This document shows positions 5,928 to 12,059 of a stretch of 12,059 nt of DNA, one piece after another. Under the pieces are notes generated by a model that was not told the origin of the DNA, ran no database searches, and worked only from the letters and a program-made list of their open reading frames with translations. Numbering within the stretch: position 1 is the stretch's first letter; each line of letters begins with the position of its first letter. Origin of the DNA: Acidimicrobiaceae bacterium (GTDB lineage Bacteria; Actinomycetota; Acidimicrobiia; Acidimicrobiales; Palsa-688). A program made the position numbers and the translations under genes. The stretch is from positions 380 through 12,438 of the forward strand of contig PMLI01000199.1 of the NCBI GenBank assembly GCA_003158835.1, written 5' to 3'.

Positions 5928-7597
5928 TGAACGGGTCAGCGTGTGCCATAGGGCTTGATTTTGGGACGGCTTCGGCGCGTACCCTGCTACTGGACTTGTC
6001 ATCTGGGGAAGAGCTAGCCGTCTCCGAGGTGGCCTATGCCCACGGCGTGATCGACAATACGCTGCCGGGGACGGGTGAACGCCTCCCGCCGGACTGGGCC
6101 CTGCAGGATCCCGACGACTACACGGCCGTGCTGGACGCGGGAATTTCCAGTGTCCTCAAGCAGGTACCCGGGGCGGCGGCGCGTGTCGTGGGCATCGGGC
6201 TCGACTTCACCTCCTGCACCGTCCTGCCGGTGACGGACCAGGGTGTGCCATTGTCCAGCCTGCCGGCGTGGCGCCACCGCCCGCACGCCTGGCCCAAGCT
6301 GTGGAAGCACCACGCCGCCCAGTACGTCGCCGACCGGCTCAACGAGGTGGCGGCGGCGCGGGGAGAGCCCTTCTTGGCCCGCTACGGGGGACGTATCTCC
6401 TCGGAGTGGTACTTTCCCAAGTTGATCGAGATCTGGCTGGAGGACAGGGAGATCTACGATGCGGCCTCCGCTTTCCTGGAGGCAACCGACTGGGTGGTGT
6501 GGCAGCTCTGTGGCCACCAGCGCCGCTCGGCCTGCCCGGCCGCTTATAAGGCAATGTGGTCGGAGTCAGACGGCCTGCCCGGCGCCGCCTATTTCGAGGC
6601 CGCCTACCCTGGTTTTTCCCGTCCGGCCGACAAGCTGGGCCACACCTTCTACTCCCTCGGCAGCAACGCCGGCCCCCTGCGGGCCGACCTGGCCTACAAA
6701 TGGGGCCTCCCGGGGAGCGTGGCCGTGGCCGTGGGCAACGTGGACTCGTTCGTGTCGTTCCCGGGCGCCGGCGCCGAAGGCGGCAGCACGTACGTCATGG
6801 TCATCGGGACCTCCATCTGTGACCTGGTGGTCCACACGGCAGACGTAGGCCTGGAGGGGATTACCGGCGTGGCCAAGGACGGCATCGTGCCCGGCCTTTT
6901 CGGTTATGAGGCGGGCCAACCGGCCGTTGGTGACATGCTCGGGTGGTTCGCGGAAAGCCTGGCCGGTCCGGGCGGCCCCGGCTCGGTGGGCAGCACCCTC
7001 CGCCAGCTGGAGCAGGCGGCGGCGGTGCTGGCCCCTGCCCAGACCGGGCTCGTCGCCCTGGACTGGTGGAACGGTAACCGCAGCGTCCTCGCCGATGCCG
7101 ACCTGTCGGGTGTAATCGCCGGGCTCACTCTGCAGACCAGCGCGGCCGACATTTACCGGGCCCTGCTCGAGTCGATCGCCTTCGGTAACAAGGCGATCAT
7201 GGACAATTTCAGCTCGGGAGGCCTGGACCTGAAGGAGATCGTCGCCTGTGGTGGCATCGCCGAGAAAAGCCCGCTTCTCATGCAGTTGATCGCCGACGTC
7301 TCGGGTCGCAATGTCAGTGTCCCCTCCTCGTCCCAGGTCCCGGCCCGAGGCGCTGCGCTCTTCGCCGCCGTGGCCGCCGGCCCCCAAGCCGGGGGTTTCT
7401 CGAACGTCGCCCAAGCCGCCCGGGCATTGCGGCCCGGCATCGCCGGCACGTATTACCCGCACCCGGCGGCGACGGCGACCTACGGGCAGGTCTACCGCAT
7501 CTTCAAAGACCTGCACGACACATTGGGGCGAAGCCAGTCGGCGTGGCTGCATGGCCTGAAGCAACTCAAACGCCAGGCCACGAGATCCGAAGCCTGA
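5927..7597 (+). CDS. araB: Ribulokinase, FGGY family
   Basis: 556-residue FGGY carbohydrate kinase that phosphorylates L-ribulose to L-ribulose 5-phosphate with ATP, in the cytoplasm. The first FGGY domain opens with IGLDFGTASARTLLLD (residues 8-23), followed by DFTSCTVLPV, the AraB-like LWKHHAAQYVADRLNE, RISSEWYFPKLIEIW and the AYKAMW block. The catalytic base is probably Asp273 in GNVDSF. The second domain has VIGTSICDLVV, FGYEAGQPAVGDMLGWF, LDWWNGNRS, FGNKAIMDNF and ACGGIAEKSPLLMQLIADV. Length and order fit AraB. Two active-site regions differ from the usual AraB pattern as remembered (DAH is DSF, GTSTCHM is GTSICDL), so other ketopentoses or pentitols are possible substrates. It is the first gene of a three-gene operon; the GTG start appears leaderless. 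Confidence 0.93.
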   Translation: MNGSACAIGLDFGTASARTLLLDLSSGEELAVSEVAYAHGVIDNTLPGTGERLPPDWALQDPDDYTAVLDAGISSVLKQVPGAAARVVGIGLDFTSCTVLPVTDQGVPLSSLPAWRHRPHAWPKLWKHHAAQYVADRLNEVAAARGEPFLARYGGRISSEWYFPKLIEIWLEDREIYDAASAFLEATDWVVWQLCGHQRRSACPAAYKAMWSESDGLPGAAYFEAAYPGFSRPADKLGHTFYSLGSNAGPLRADLAYKWGLPGSVAVAVGNVDSFVSFPGAGAEGGSTYVMVIGTSICDLVVHTADVGLEGITGVAKDGIVPGLFGYEAGQPAVGDMLGWFAESLAGPGGPGSVGSTLRQLEQAAAVLAPAQTGLVALDWWNGNRSVLADADLSGVIAGLTLQTSAADIYRALLESIAFGNKAIMDNFSSGGLDLKEIVACGGIAEKSPLLMQLIADVSGRNVSVPSSSQVPARGAALFAAVAAGPQAGGFSNVAQAARALRPGIAGTYYPHPAATATYGQVYRIFKDLHDTLGRSQSAWLHGLKQLKRQATRSEA

Positions 7598-7607
7598 AAG
7601 CCCTCTA

Positions 7608-8315
7608 GTGCTCGAAGACCTGAAGGCGGCCGTACTATCGGCCAACCTGGAGCTACCCGCGGCCGGGTTGGTCACTCTCACCTGGGGTAACGTCTCGGGG
7701 AGAGATACTGCCACGGGCCTGGTGGTGATCAAGCCGTCGGGGCTCCCTTACCCCGCCATGACCGCACAGGACATGGTGGTGGTGGACCAGGACGGCAAGG
7801 TCGTCGAAGGATCACGCCGGCCCTCCACCGACACCCCCACCCATCTCGTCCTCTACGCGGGCCTCCCTGGGGTCGGCGGGGTGGTCCACACCCATTCGAC
7901 CTGGGCCACCTCCTGGGCGCAGGCCCACCGGGCGGTCCCGGTCCTGGGCACGACCCATGCCGACCTGTGCCCCGATGAGATCCCGGTGACTGCTCCCATG
8001 ACCCCCGAGGAGGTCATGGGAGGCTACGAGCGGGCCACGGGCGTGGCTGTCCTGGCCGCGGTCGCCGGCCGGTCGCCTGCCGAGGTGCCGGCCGTGCTGG
8101 TCAGGGGGCACGGGCCGTTCTGCTGGGGAGCCAGTCCGGCCGAGGCGGTGGAGGTGGCGGTGACCCTTGAGGCCGTAGCCAAGATGGCCTGGTTGACCGT
8201 TGGGTTGGAACCGGGAGTGAGCCCTTTGGCCGCCCACATCGTGGAGCGCCACTTCTCCCGCAAGCACGGCCCGGGTGCCTACTACGGGCAAGGACATGAG
8301 GCGGGAGGGGCATGA
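7608..8315 (+). CDS. araD: L-ribulose-5-phosphate 4-epimerase, class II aldolase family
   Basis: 235-residue zinc enzyme that interconverts L-ribulose 5-phosphate and D-xylulose 5-phosphate, linking arabinose breakdown to the pentose phosphate pathway. Visible features: LTWGNVSGRD near residues 24-33 (phosphate-binding region), KPSG at 42-45, STDTPTHL with Asp75, zinc ligands His94 and His96 in VVHTHS, and His168 in VRGHGPF. These correspond to E. coli AraD Asp76, His95, His97 and His171. The length matches AraD, and the third metal ligand and LTWGNVSGR block favour the epimerase over fuculose or rhamnulose aldolases of the same fold. The GTG start is 10 nt after araB, and the gene shares ATGA with the next one, so the three are co-transcribed. 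No good Shine-Dalgarno site; translation is probably coupled. Confidence 0.94.
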   Translation: MLEDLKAAVLSANLELPAAGLVTLTWGNVSGRDTATGLVVIKPSGLPYPAMTAQDMVVVDQDGKVVEGSRRPSTDTPTHLVLYAGLPGVGGVVHTHSTWATSWAQAHRAVPVLGTTHADLCPDEIPVTAPMTPEEVMGGYERATGVAVLAAVAGRSPAEVPAVLVRGHGPFCWGASPAEAVEVAVTLEAVAKMAWLTVGLEPGVSPLAAHIVERHFSRKHGPGAYYGQGHEAGGA

Positions 8316-9355
8316 AGACGACCATGAAAGCAGTCAGGCTGAAAGCCGCCGGCCAGTTCGAGGCCGTCGAGGAACCCCGACCCGTGCCCGGGCCGGGCGA
8401 GAGCCTGGTGCGCGTGTCGGCCGTCAGCCTGTGCGGGTCGGATCTGCACTGGTTCGACCAGGGCGGGATCGGCGATGCCATGCTCAGCCGGCCGTTGGTG
8501 CTGGGCCACGAGTTCGGTGGCACGGTCGAGGGCGGCAGCCTGGACGGGCGCCGGGTGGCAGTGGACCCGGCCATTGCGTGCCATGCGTGCGAGCGGTGCC
8601 GGGAAGGCAACCCCAATCTGTGCCCGCGGGTGCGCTTTGCCGGGCATGGTGCCACCGACGGTGGTCTGCGTGAGTTCGTGGCCTGGCCGACCGCTCTTCT
8701 ATTCCCGGTGCCCGACAGTTTCAGCGCCGCCGCCGTGGCCCTCCTTGAACCCCTGGGAGTAGCACTACATGGTTTCGACCTGGGCCATGTACGCTTCGCC
8801 AGCGCGGTCGCGGTCGTCGGGTGTGGCCCTATCGGCCTGCTGGGGGTGCAGGTGGCCCGCGCTGCCGGTGCCAAGTCGATCGTCGCGGTCGAGCCCCTTG
8901 CTCATCGGCGAGCGGCTGCCGCCAGGTGCGGGGCGGACGTGGTCCTCAGCCCCGACGAGGCCAAGGTGTACAAGGGGGAAGTCGACGTCGCATTCGAGGT
9001 CGCCGGCACCGACGATGCCGTGCTGACGAGCATGACCCTGGTCCGGCCGGGCGGGCGCGTGGTGCTGGCCGGCATCCCCGACGACGACCGGACGAGCTTT
9101 CACGCCGCGTTGGCGCGCCGCAAGGGCTTGACGATAGCGATGGTACGGAGGATGAAAGATATTTACCCGCGAGCCATCAGCCTGGTTGAGCGGGGTGTGA
9201 TCGAGCTCGACTGGCTCGTCTCCAACCGTTTCCCGCTGGCCGAGGCGGCCGTGGCTTTTGCTGTCGCCGTCCGCCGTGAGGGCGTGAAGACGGTTATCGA
9301 CGTGGAGGCGCCTGCCGGGCTTGCGGTCGCACCAACCAGGCGACGGCCGCACTGA
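8312..9355 (+). CDS. Zinc-dependent medium-chain dehydrogenase, sorbitol/polyol dehydrogenase type
   Basis: 347-residue medium-chain dehydrogenase that interconverts a secondary alcohol and a ketone with a nicotinamide cofactor. Catalytic zinc ligands: Cys41 (LCGSDLHW), His66-Glu67 (LGHEF) and Glu146 (LLEPLG). The structural zinc site has Cys90, 93, 96 and 104. The Rossmann motif is GCGPIG (170-175), and Glu194 at the end of the second strand (VAVEP) favours NAD over NADP. The tail (YPRAISLVERGVIELDWLVSNRFPL ... VKTVIDV) resembles sorbitol, xylitol and arabinitol dehydrogenases; threonine dehydrogenase is a less likely alternative. ATG overlaps the araD stop, with GGAGG at 8304-8308. Its place after araBD suggests a pentitol-to-pentulose oxidation. 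The 3' end overlaps the opposing GH36 gene by 62 bp. Confidence 0.88.
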   Translation: MKTTMKAVRLKAAGQFEAVEEPRPVPGPGESLVRVSAVSLCGSDLHWFDQGGIGDAMLSRPLVLGHEFGGTVEGGSLDGRRVAVDPAIACHACERCREGNPNLCPRVRFAGHGATDGGLREFVAWPTALLFPVPDSFSAAAVALLEPLGVALHGFDLGHVRFASAVAVVGCGPIGLLGVQVARAAGAKSIVAVEPLAHRRAAAARCGADVVLSPDEAKVYKGEVDVAFEVAGTDDAVLTSMTLVRPGGRVVLAGIPDDDRTSFHAALARRKGLTIAMVRRMKDIYPRAISLVERGVIELDWLVSNRFPLAEAAVAFAVAVRREGVKTVIDVEAPAGLAVAPTRRRPH

Positions 9356-11423
9356 ACGGGCCCGGTGGCACCCAGCGGAGGGCCGGCCCTTCTACCGTCA
9401 GGGTGGCACCGTCCTCGGCGAAGACCCCTTCGACTTCCCAGCTTTCGCCGGGCAAATCTACGGCCAGGGATGAGATCTCGTCGCCGAAGGCGTGGAGCAC
9501 AGCGAGGACCGCCTCGCCGTCCTCGCTCGGGCGCACTACACCCTGCCATCCCCTCGGCGAGCGGTAGGCATCAACACGGGGGCCAGAGCGGCTCCATTTA
9601 CGGTCGCTGAGGAGCGGAGCCACTCGAGCGTGGAGCTCGATCGCCCTGCGGGTAAGCTCCCACTGCGCGCTGTCGAGGTCGACGACGTCGCCCGAAAGGC
9701 AGAGGCGGCCCAGGAAGCCCGTCGCCAGGCGGTAGATGAGTTCCCTGGCGTTCATGTCTTTGCGAACGGCCGCCCAGACCACGGATCTGGAGGCAGGAAT
9801 GAGACGCAACACATTGGCGGCGACTATGGGCAGCTCCGGGCACTCGTGCGCGTCGGTCGCGGACCCGACGTCGCAGTAGGCCATGAGCGCGGGTTCGAGC
9901 CGGTGGCCACCCGAGGAGCAGTTCTCGACAACTAGCTCGGGCAGCCGAGCCCGCAGCCTTTCCAGGAAAGCGTACGTGCCTTCGACCTGGCGTCGTAGGC
10001 CCTCACCAGGGGACTCCGCCCCGTCGCAGCCGACGCCGAGCGTTTCGTTGTAGTCGATCTTCAAATAGCCCATCCCGCTGTCCTCGAGCACATCGATCAC
10101 GCGCTCGGTCAGGTAATCAACGACGAAGGGGTCGTTCAGGTCCCAAAAGCGCCGCTGGCCGGCTGTCACCGGCGACCCTCCCAACTTGAGGAGGTGGTCT
10201 ACCAGGAAAAAGGCGGCCGAGTCGCAGCCGCAGGTCTCCAGCTCGAACCACACACCCGGGACGAGGCCGCGCTGGCGGACCGCCGCCGCCGCGGCTTTGA
10301 GGCCGAGGGGGAACTTGTCCGGGTCTGCGACCCAATCTCCATGCTCCAAGAACCAGTTCTTCCCGTACCACCCGGCGTCGATGATGAGATAACGCACGCC
10401 CGTGCCCTGAAGACGGTCGGCAATGGCCACCACCGAGTCGTGAGTCACCGCGCCCCAGTTCGTGCACCATTCGTTGAACATCACCGGGACGTCGGCTTCA
10501 TGGGGGGGCTTGGCGTGCAAGGTCCGGCGCTGCAGCTCGACAAGGCGTTGTGAACATTCGTCGGCGCCGCCGGCGGCCACGGTGAGCAGCGCCGCAGGGG
10601 TGACAAAGACGTCGCCGGGGGCAAGCGTCTTGCGCCAATGCCCGAGCTCGAGATCGGCGAGGCCCCCGGAGATGGCCAGAGCGTCGCCCCGCCGGCACAG
10701 CTCGATCTGCCACGATCCGCTCCACGCAACCTGGGCGGCCCAGGTCACCCCGGCGGCAACGTCCTCGACAGCCACGAAGGGAGCGAACCCGCGCACCGGC
10801 ATGGTCCCCACCTGTCCGAAGCGCTCGATGGTGGCGACGTTGTCGACCCAGGCTGGTTCAAGGTGCATGTCTTCCAACGTCTCGCTGACAAGTTTCGCTT
10901 CTGAGCTCCAGGCGCTGCGGAGCCGGTGCACCACCAGGTTCCCGGCACGCCCACGGCCGGGGAACGGCGACAGACCTGACAGGCAAAAGCTTGTCACCAT
11001 GGTCAGATCCAGGGGGACGCTCGAGACGTTCGTTACAACGGTATGGGCCCGGACCGCCCGGTCACCTGCGGTCCATTCAGTGCGCTGGGTCACGGCCAGT
11101 AGCCCATTGGCTTGCAGGTCCGTCTCGACCCACACGCCCTCAGCTGATTCCTGCACGCGTTGGTCGACAAAATGCAAGGCCGCCGTGGTCGAGCCGTTGA
11201 GCATGCTCCGGCCCTGGGCCCGGTCCCCAGGGCCGACCTCGCCCAACAGCGCTATATGCACAAGCGGTTCGCCCTTGACCGATGGCTCCGAAGCGTCAGC
11301 CGCTCGGCTCAAGGCGCCGCGGTGCGAGGTGGGCACCATGGCGAGCGTCATGGCGCCCGTACCGCCGTCGCGCCCGAAGCCGAGAACGAGGTCACCGCAG
11401 TCGATAAGGGAACGAAAAGCCAT
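9294..11423 (-). CDS. GH36-type alpha-galactosidase
   Basis: 709-residue clan GH-D glycosidase that hydrolyses terminal alpha-D-galactosyl groups of raffinose-type or galactomannan oligosaccharides with retention. An N-terminal beta-supersandwich domain covers about residues 1-300. The catalytic barrel begins at NEWCTNWG (about 314) and includes RYLIIDAGWYG, PGVWFELETCG, and GYLKIDYNE with nucleophile Asp457. The acid/base is probably Asp524 in SATDAHE; the 67-residue spacing agrees with long bacterial GH36 enzymes. A C-terminal beta domain ends the protein. No signal peptide, so it is cytoplasmic. ATG 11423 has AAGGAG 7 nt upstream on the - strand. It is divergent from a LacI-family gene with twin operators between them. 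Because beta-L-arabinopyranose mimics alpha-D-galactose, arabinopyranosidase activity is possible next to the arabinose genes. Confidence 0.92.
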   Translation of the reverse strand: MAFRSLIDCGDLVLGFGRDGGTGAMTLAMVPTSHRGALSRAADASEPSVKGEPLVHIALLGEVGPGDRAQGRSMLNGSTTAALHFVDQRVQESAEGVWVETDLQANGLLAVTQRTEWTAGDRAVRAHTVVTNVSSVPLDLTMVTSFCLSGLSPFPGRGRAGNLVVHRLRSAWSSEAKLVSETLEDMHLEPAWVDNVATIERFGQVGTMPVRGFAPFVAVEDVAAGVTWAAQVAWSGSWQIELCRRGDALAISGGLADLELGHWRKTLAPGDVFVTPAALLTVAAGGADECSQRLVELQRRTLHAKPPHEADVPVMFNEWCTNWGAVTHDSVVAIADRLQGTGVRYLIIDAGWYGKNWFLEHGDWVADPDKFPLGLKAAAAAVRQRGLVPGVWFELETCGCDSAAFFLVDHLLKLGGSPVTAGQRRFWDLNDPFVVDYLTERVIDVLEDSGMGYLKIDYNETLGVGCDGAESPGEGLRRQVEGTYAFLERLRARLPELVVENCSSGGHRLEPALMAYCDVGSATDAHECPELPIVAANVLRLIPASRSVVWAAVRKDMNARELIYRLATGFLGRLCLSGDVVDLDSAQWELTRRAIELHARVAPLLSDRKWSRSGPRVDAYRSPRGWQGVVRPSEDGEAVLAVLHAFGDEISSLAVDLPGESWEVEGVFAEDGATLTVEGPALRWVPPGPFSAAVAWLVRPQARQAPPRR

Positions 11424-11430
11424 TTCCTGT

Positions 11431-11436
11431 CTCCTT
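11431..11436 (-). promoter_or_regulatory. Strong ribosome binding site of the GH36 gene
   Basis: On the - strand AAGGAG lies 7 nt before ATG 11423, confirming the start. This contrasts with the leaderless-looking or poorly marked starts of araB and araD. Confidence 0.75.
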
Positions 11437-11474
11437 AGAGGTCCACAAGTTCGGTGCAGGTATCTCCGGTCGGC

Positions 11475-11503
11475 TTGACAGCGTCCATGTGACCGATCAC
11501 AAT
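11475..11503 (+). promoter_or_regulatory. Promoter of the second LacI-family gene
   Basis: A perfect -35 TTGACA (11475-11480) is followed after 17 nt by CACAAT (11498-11503), a 4/6 match to TATAAT. The predicted start is near 11510, leaving a leader of about 68 nt to GTG 11578. The first operator fills the end of the spacer and most of the -10 box, and the second lies over the predicted start, so the gene should be autorepressed. No equally good promoter toward the GH36 gene was found on the - strand. Confidence 0.6.
11488..11501. promoter_or_regulatory. LacI-type operator O1
   Basis: TGTGACCGATCACA matches TGNNANCGNTNNCA at all fixed positions and is itself a palindrome with one mismatched pair (TGTGACC/TGTGATC half-sites). 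It is the exact reverse complement of the second site at 11511-11524, with a 9-nt spacer. The half-site TGTGA is the same as in the E. coli lac operator. Confidence 0.85.
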
Positions 11504-11510
11504 AACGGAC

Positions 11511-11524
11511 TGTGATCGGTCACA
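11511..11524. promoter_or_regulatory. LacI-type operator O2
   Basis: TGTGATCGGTCACA is the exact reverse complement of the site at 11488-11501. Centre-to-centre distance is 23 bp, about two helical turns, so two repressor dimers could sit on nearly the same DNA face. Located in the divergent gap between the GH36 gene and the second regulator. Confidence 0.85.
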
Positions 11525-11566
11525 CCACCTCGGCGCCCGAGCAACCCATGCCGGTCGAGGCGAGGC

Positions 11567-11572
11567 GGAGGT
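11567..11572 (+). promoter_or_regulatory. Ribosome binding site that decides the start of the second LacI-family gene
   Basis: GGAGGT lies 5 nt before GTG 11578. An in-frame ATG at 11548 would add ten residues (MPVEARRRSS) but has no such site, so GTG 11578 is preferred. Confidence 0.75.
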
Positions 11573-11577
11573 CCTCA

Positions 11578-12059
11578 GTGAGCATCCGTGACGTCGCTCG
11601 CGCCGCGGGTGTCTCCTACCAGACCGTGTCCCGGGTGATCAACGGGAGCCCGAAGGTCAAAGCATCGACCCGCCGCGAGGTCCTCGAGGCCATCGCCCGG
11701 CTCGGCTTTCGTCCGAACCGCGCCGCCCGGGCCCTGGCCGGTGGTCCCGTGCAATCGGTCACCGTCCTAGTGTCCAACACCCGTCTGTACGGTCCGGCGG
11801 CCGCCCTGGAAGGTATCGAGGAGTCGTCCCGCGCCGCCGGTCTCGCCATGGGCGTGCGCGTGATCGAGCCCGGTACCCCGGAGAGCGTGCGCGACATGGT
11901 GGAGCGGGCCATCGAGCCCGCTGGCGCCCTGGTCGTCATCGCCTACGACCGGCCGGGTATCGCGGCGCTGAACGCCGTCCCGCCCGGTGTCCCCATGGCG
12001 GCGATCGTCGAGACCCCCTCGGGCGCCGAGGGGATGGACAAGCCCTGGGTGTGGATCGA
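11578..12059 (+). CDS. LacI-family transcriptional regulator, N-terminal part (3' truncated by window)
   Basis: The first 160 codons of a LacI/GalR regulator; the frame runs off the window. Helix-turn-helix at about residues 3-22 (SIRDVARAAGVSYQTVSRVIN); recognition residues Tyr14, Gln15 and Arg19 equal LacI Tyr17, Gln18 and Arg22. The hinge (NRAARALAGG) keeps the Leu that inserts at the operator centre. The ligand domain begins with VQSVTVLVSNTRLYGPAAALEGIEE, similar in plan to the regulator at 4712-5764 (NTTFFGPVSTLYGIEQ), so the two are paralogues in the same subfamily. Divergent from the GH36 gene and preceded by two LacI-type operators, it very likely represses both itself and that gene. 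The inducer is unknown; an alpha-galactoside or arabinoside is inferred. Confidence 0.92.
   Translation, partial: MSIRDVARAAGVSYQTVSRVINGSPKVKASTRREVLEAIARLGFRPNRAARALAGGPVQSVTVLVSNTRLYGPAAALEGIEESSRAAGLAMGVRVIEPGTPESVRDMVERAIEPAGALVVIAYDRPGIAALNAVPPGVPMAAIVETPSGAEGMDKPWVWI

Noticed and set aside
6566..7732. 388-codon open frame antisense to araB
   Set aside because: Shadow of the ribulokinase frame; composition and lack of motifs indicate it is not coding.
3111..9355. The sugar cluster as a mobile island
   Set aside because: No integrase, transposase, tRNA, flanking repeats or obvious change in base composition was seen; insertion after radA remains only a neighbourhood argument.
10462..11478. 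338-codon + strand frame opposite the GH36 gene
   Set aside because: Ser/Arg/Pro-rich shadow translation; the - strand has GH36 catalytic motifs throughout.
11488..11524. The 37-bp inverted repeat as a terminator or CRP site
   Set aside because: It lies in a divergent promoter region with no T-run, and each arm has the central CG step and pattern of LacI-family operators. The TGTGA/TCACA halves are spaced by only 4 nt (CCGA or TCGG) instead of the 6 nt usual for CRP.
11548..11577. ATG 11548 as start of the second LacI-family gene
   Set aside because: No ribosome binding site, whereas GGAGGT lies 5 nt before GTG 11578.

Overview
High-GC (roughly two-thirds G+C) window with GTG starts, weak or absent Shine-Dalgarno sites on several genes, and clpC/radA homologues of actinobacterial type. 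It probably comes from a chromosome of an Actinobacteria-like organism, possibly a deep-branching class such as Acidimicrobiia; the class is a guess from style, not shown. Coding density is very high and no RNA genes, insertion sequences, CRISPR arrays or integrases were seen.

Region 1 (1-3113, + strand) is a housekeeping block: the 3' end of the ClpC AAA+ unfoldase gene, a lipoprotein with an LppM-like N-terminal region plus one C-terminal membrane helix, and the DNA repair/recombination ATPase RadA. In many Gram-positive bacteria clpC-radA is followed by disA. Here, right after radA, the content changes to sugar catabolism.

Region 2 (3114-9355, + strand) is a pentose utilisation cluster: a cytoplasmic GH51 alpha-L-arabinofuranosidase, a LacI-family regulator, a ribulokinase (AraB type), an L-ribulose-5-phosphate 4-epimerase (AraD type) and a zinc-dependent polyol/sorbitol-type dehydrogenase. 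The last three are tightly packed (10-nt gap, then a 4-nt ATGA overlap) and look like one operon. Its apparent promoter carries a LacI-type operator over the -10 box and directs a probably leaderless araB message. No arabinose isomerase (AraA) and no transporter is in the window.

Region 3 (9294-12059) holds a GH36-type alpha-galactosidase on the - strand, overlapping the dehydrogenase tail-to-tail by 62 bp, and a second, truncated LacI-family regulator divergent from it. Between them lie two perfect LacI-type operators (TGTGAYCGRTCACA class) arranged as a 37-bp inverted repeat over a TTGACA-type promoter. The regulator's recognition helix has the same Tyr-Gln...Arg residues as E. coli LacI, which reads the same TGTGA half-site, so site and protein can be matched from sequence alone.

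Taken together: intracellular glycosidases release L-arabinose (GH51) and alpha-galactose or the stereochemically similar beta-L-arabinopyranose (GH36) from imported plant oligosaccharides, and AraB/AraD route the pentulose to D-xylulose 5-phosphate under two paralogous LacI repressors. The most notable points are the decoded operator pair, the leaderless operator-embedded araB promoter, a possible gene remnant opposite it, and the pairing of AraB/AraD with a polyol dehydrogenase rather than a visible isomerase.
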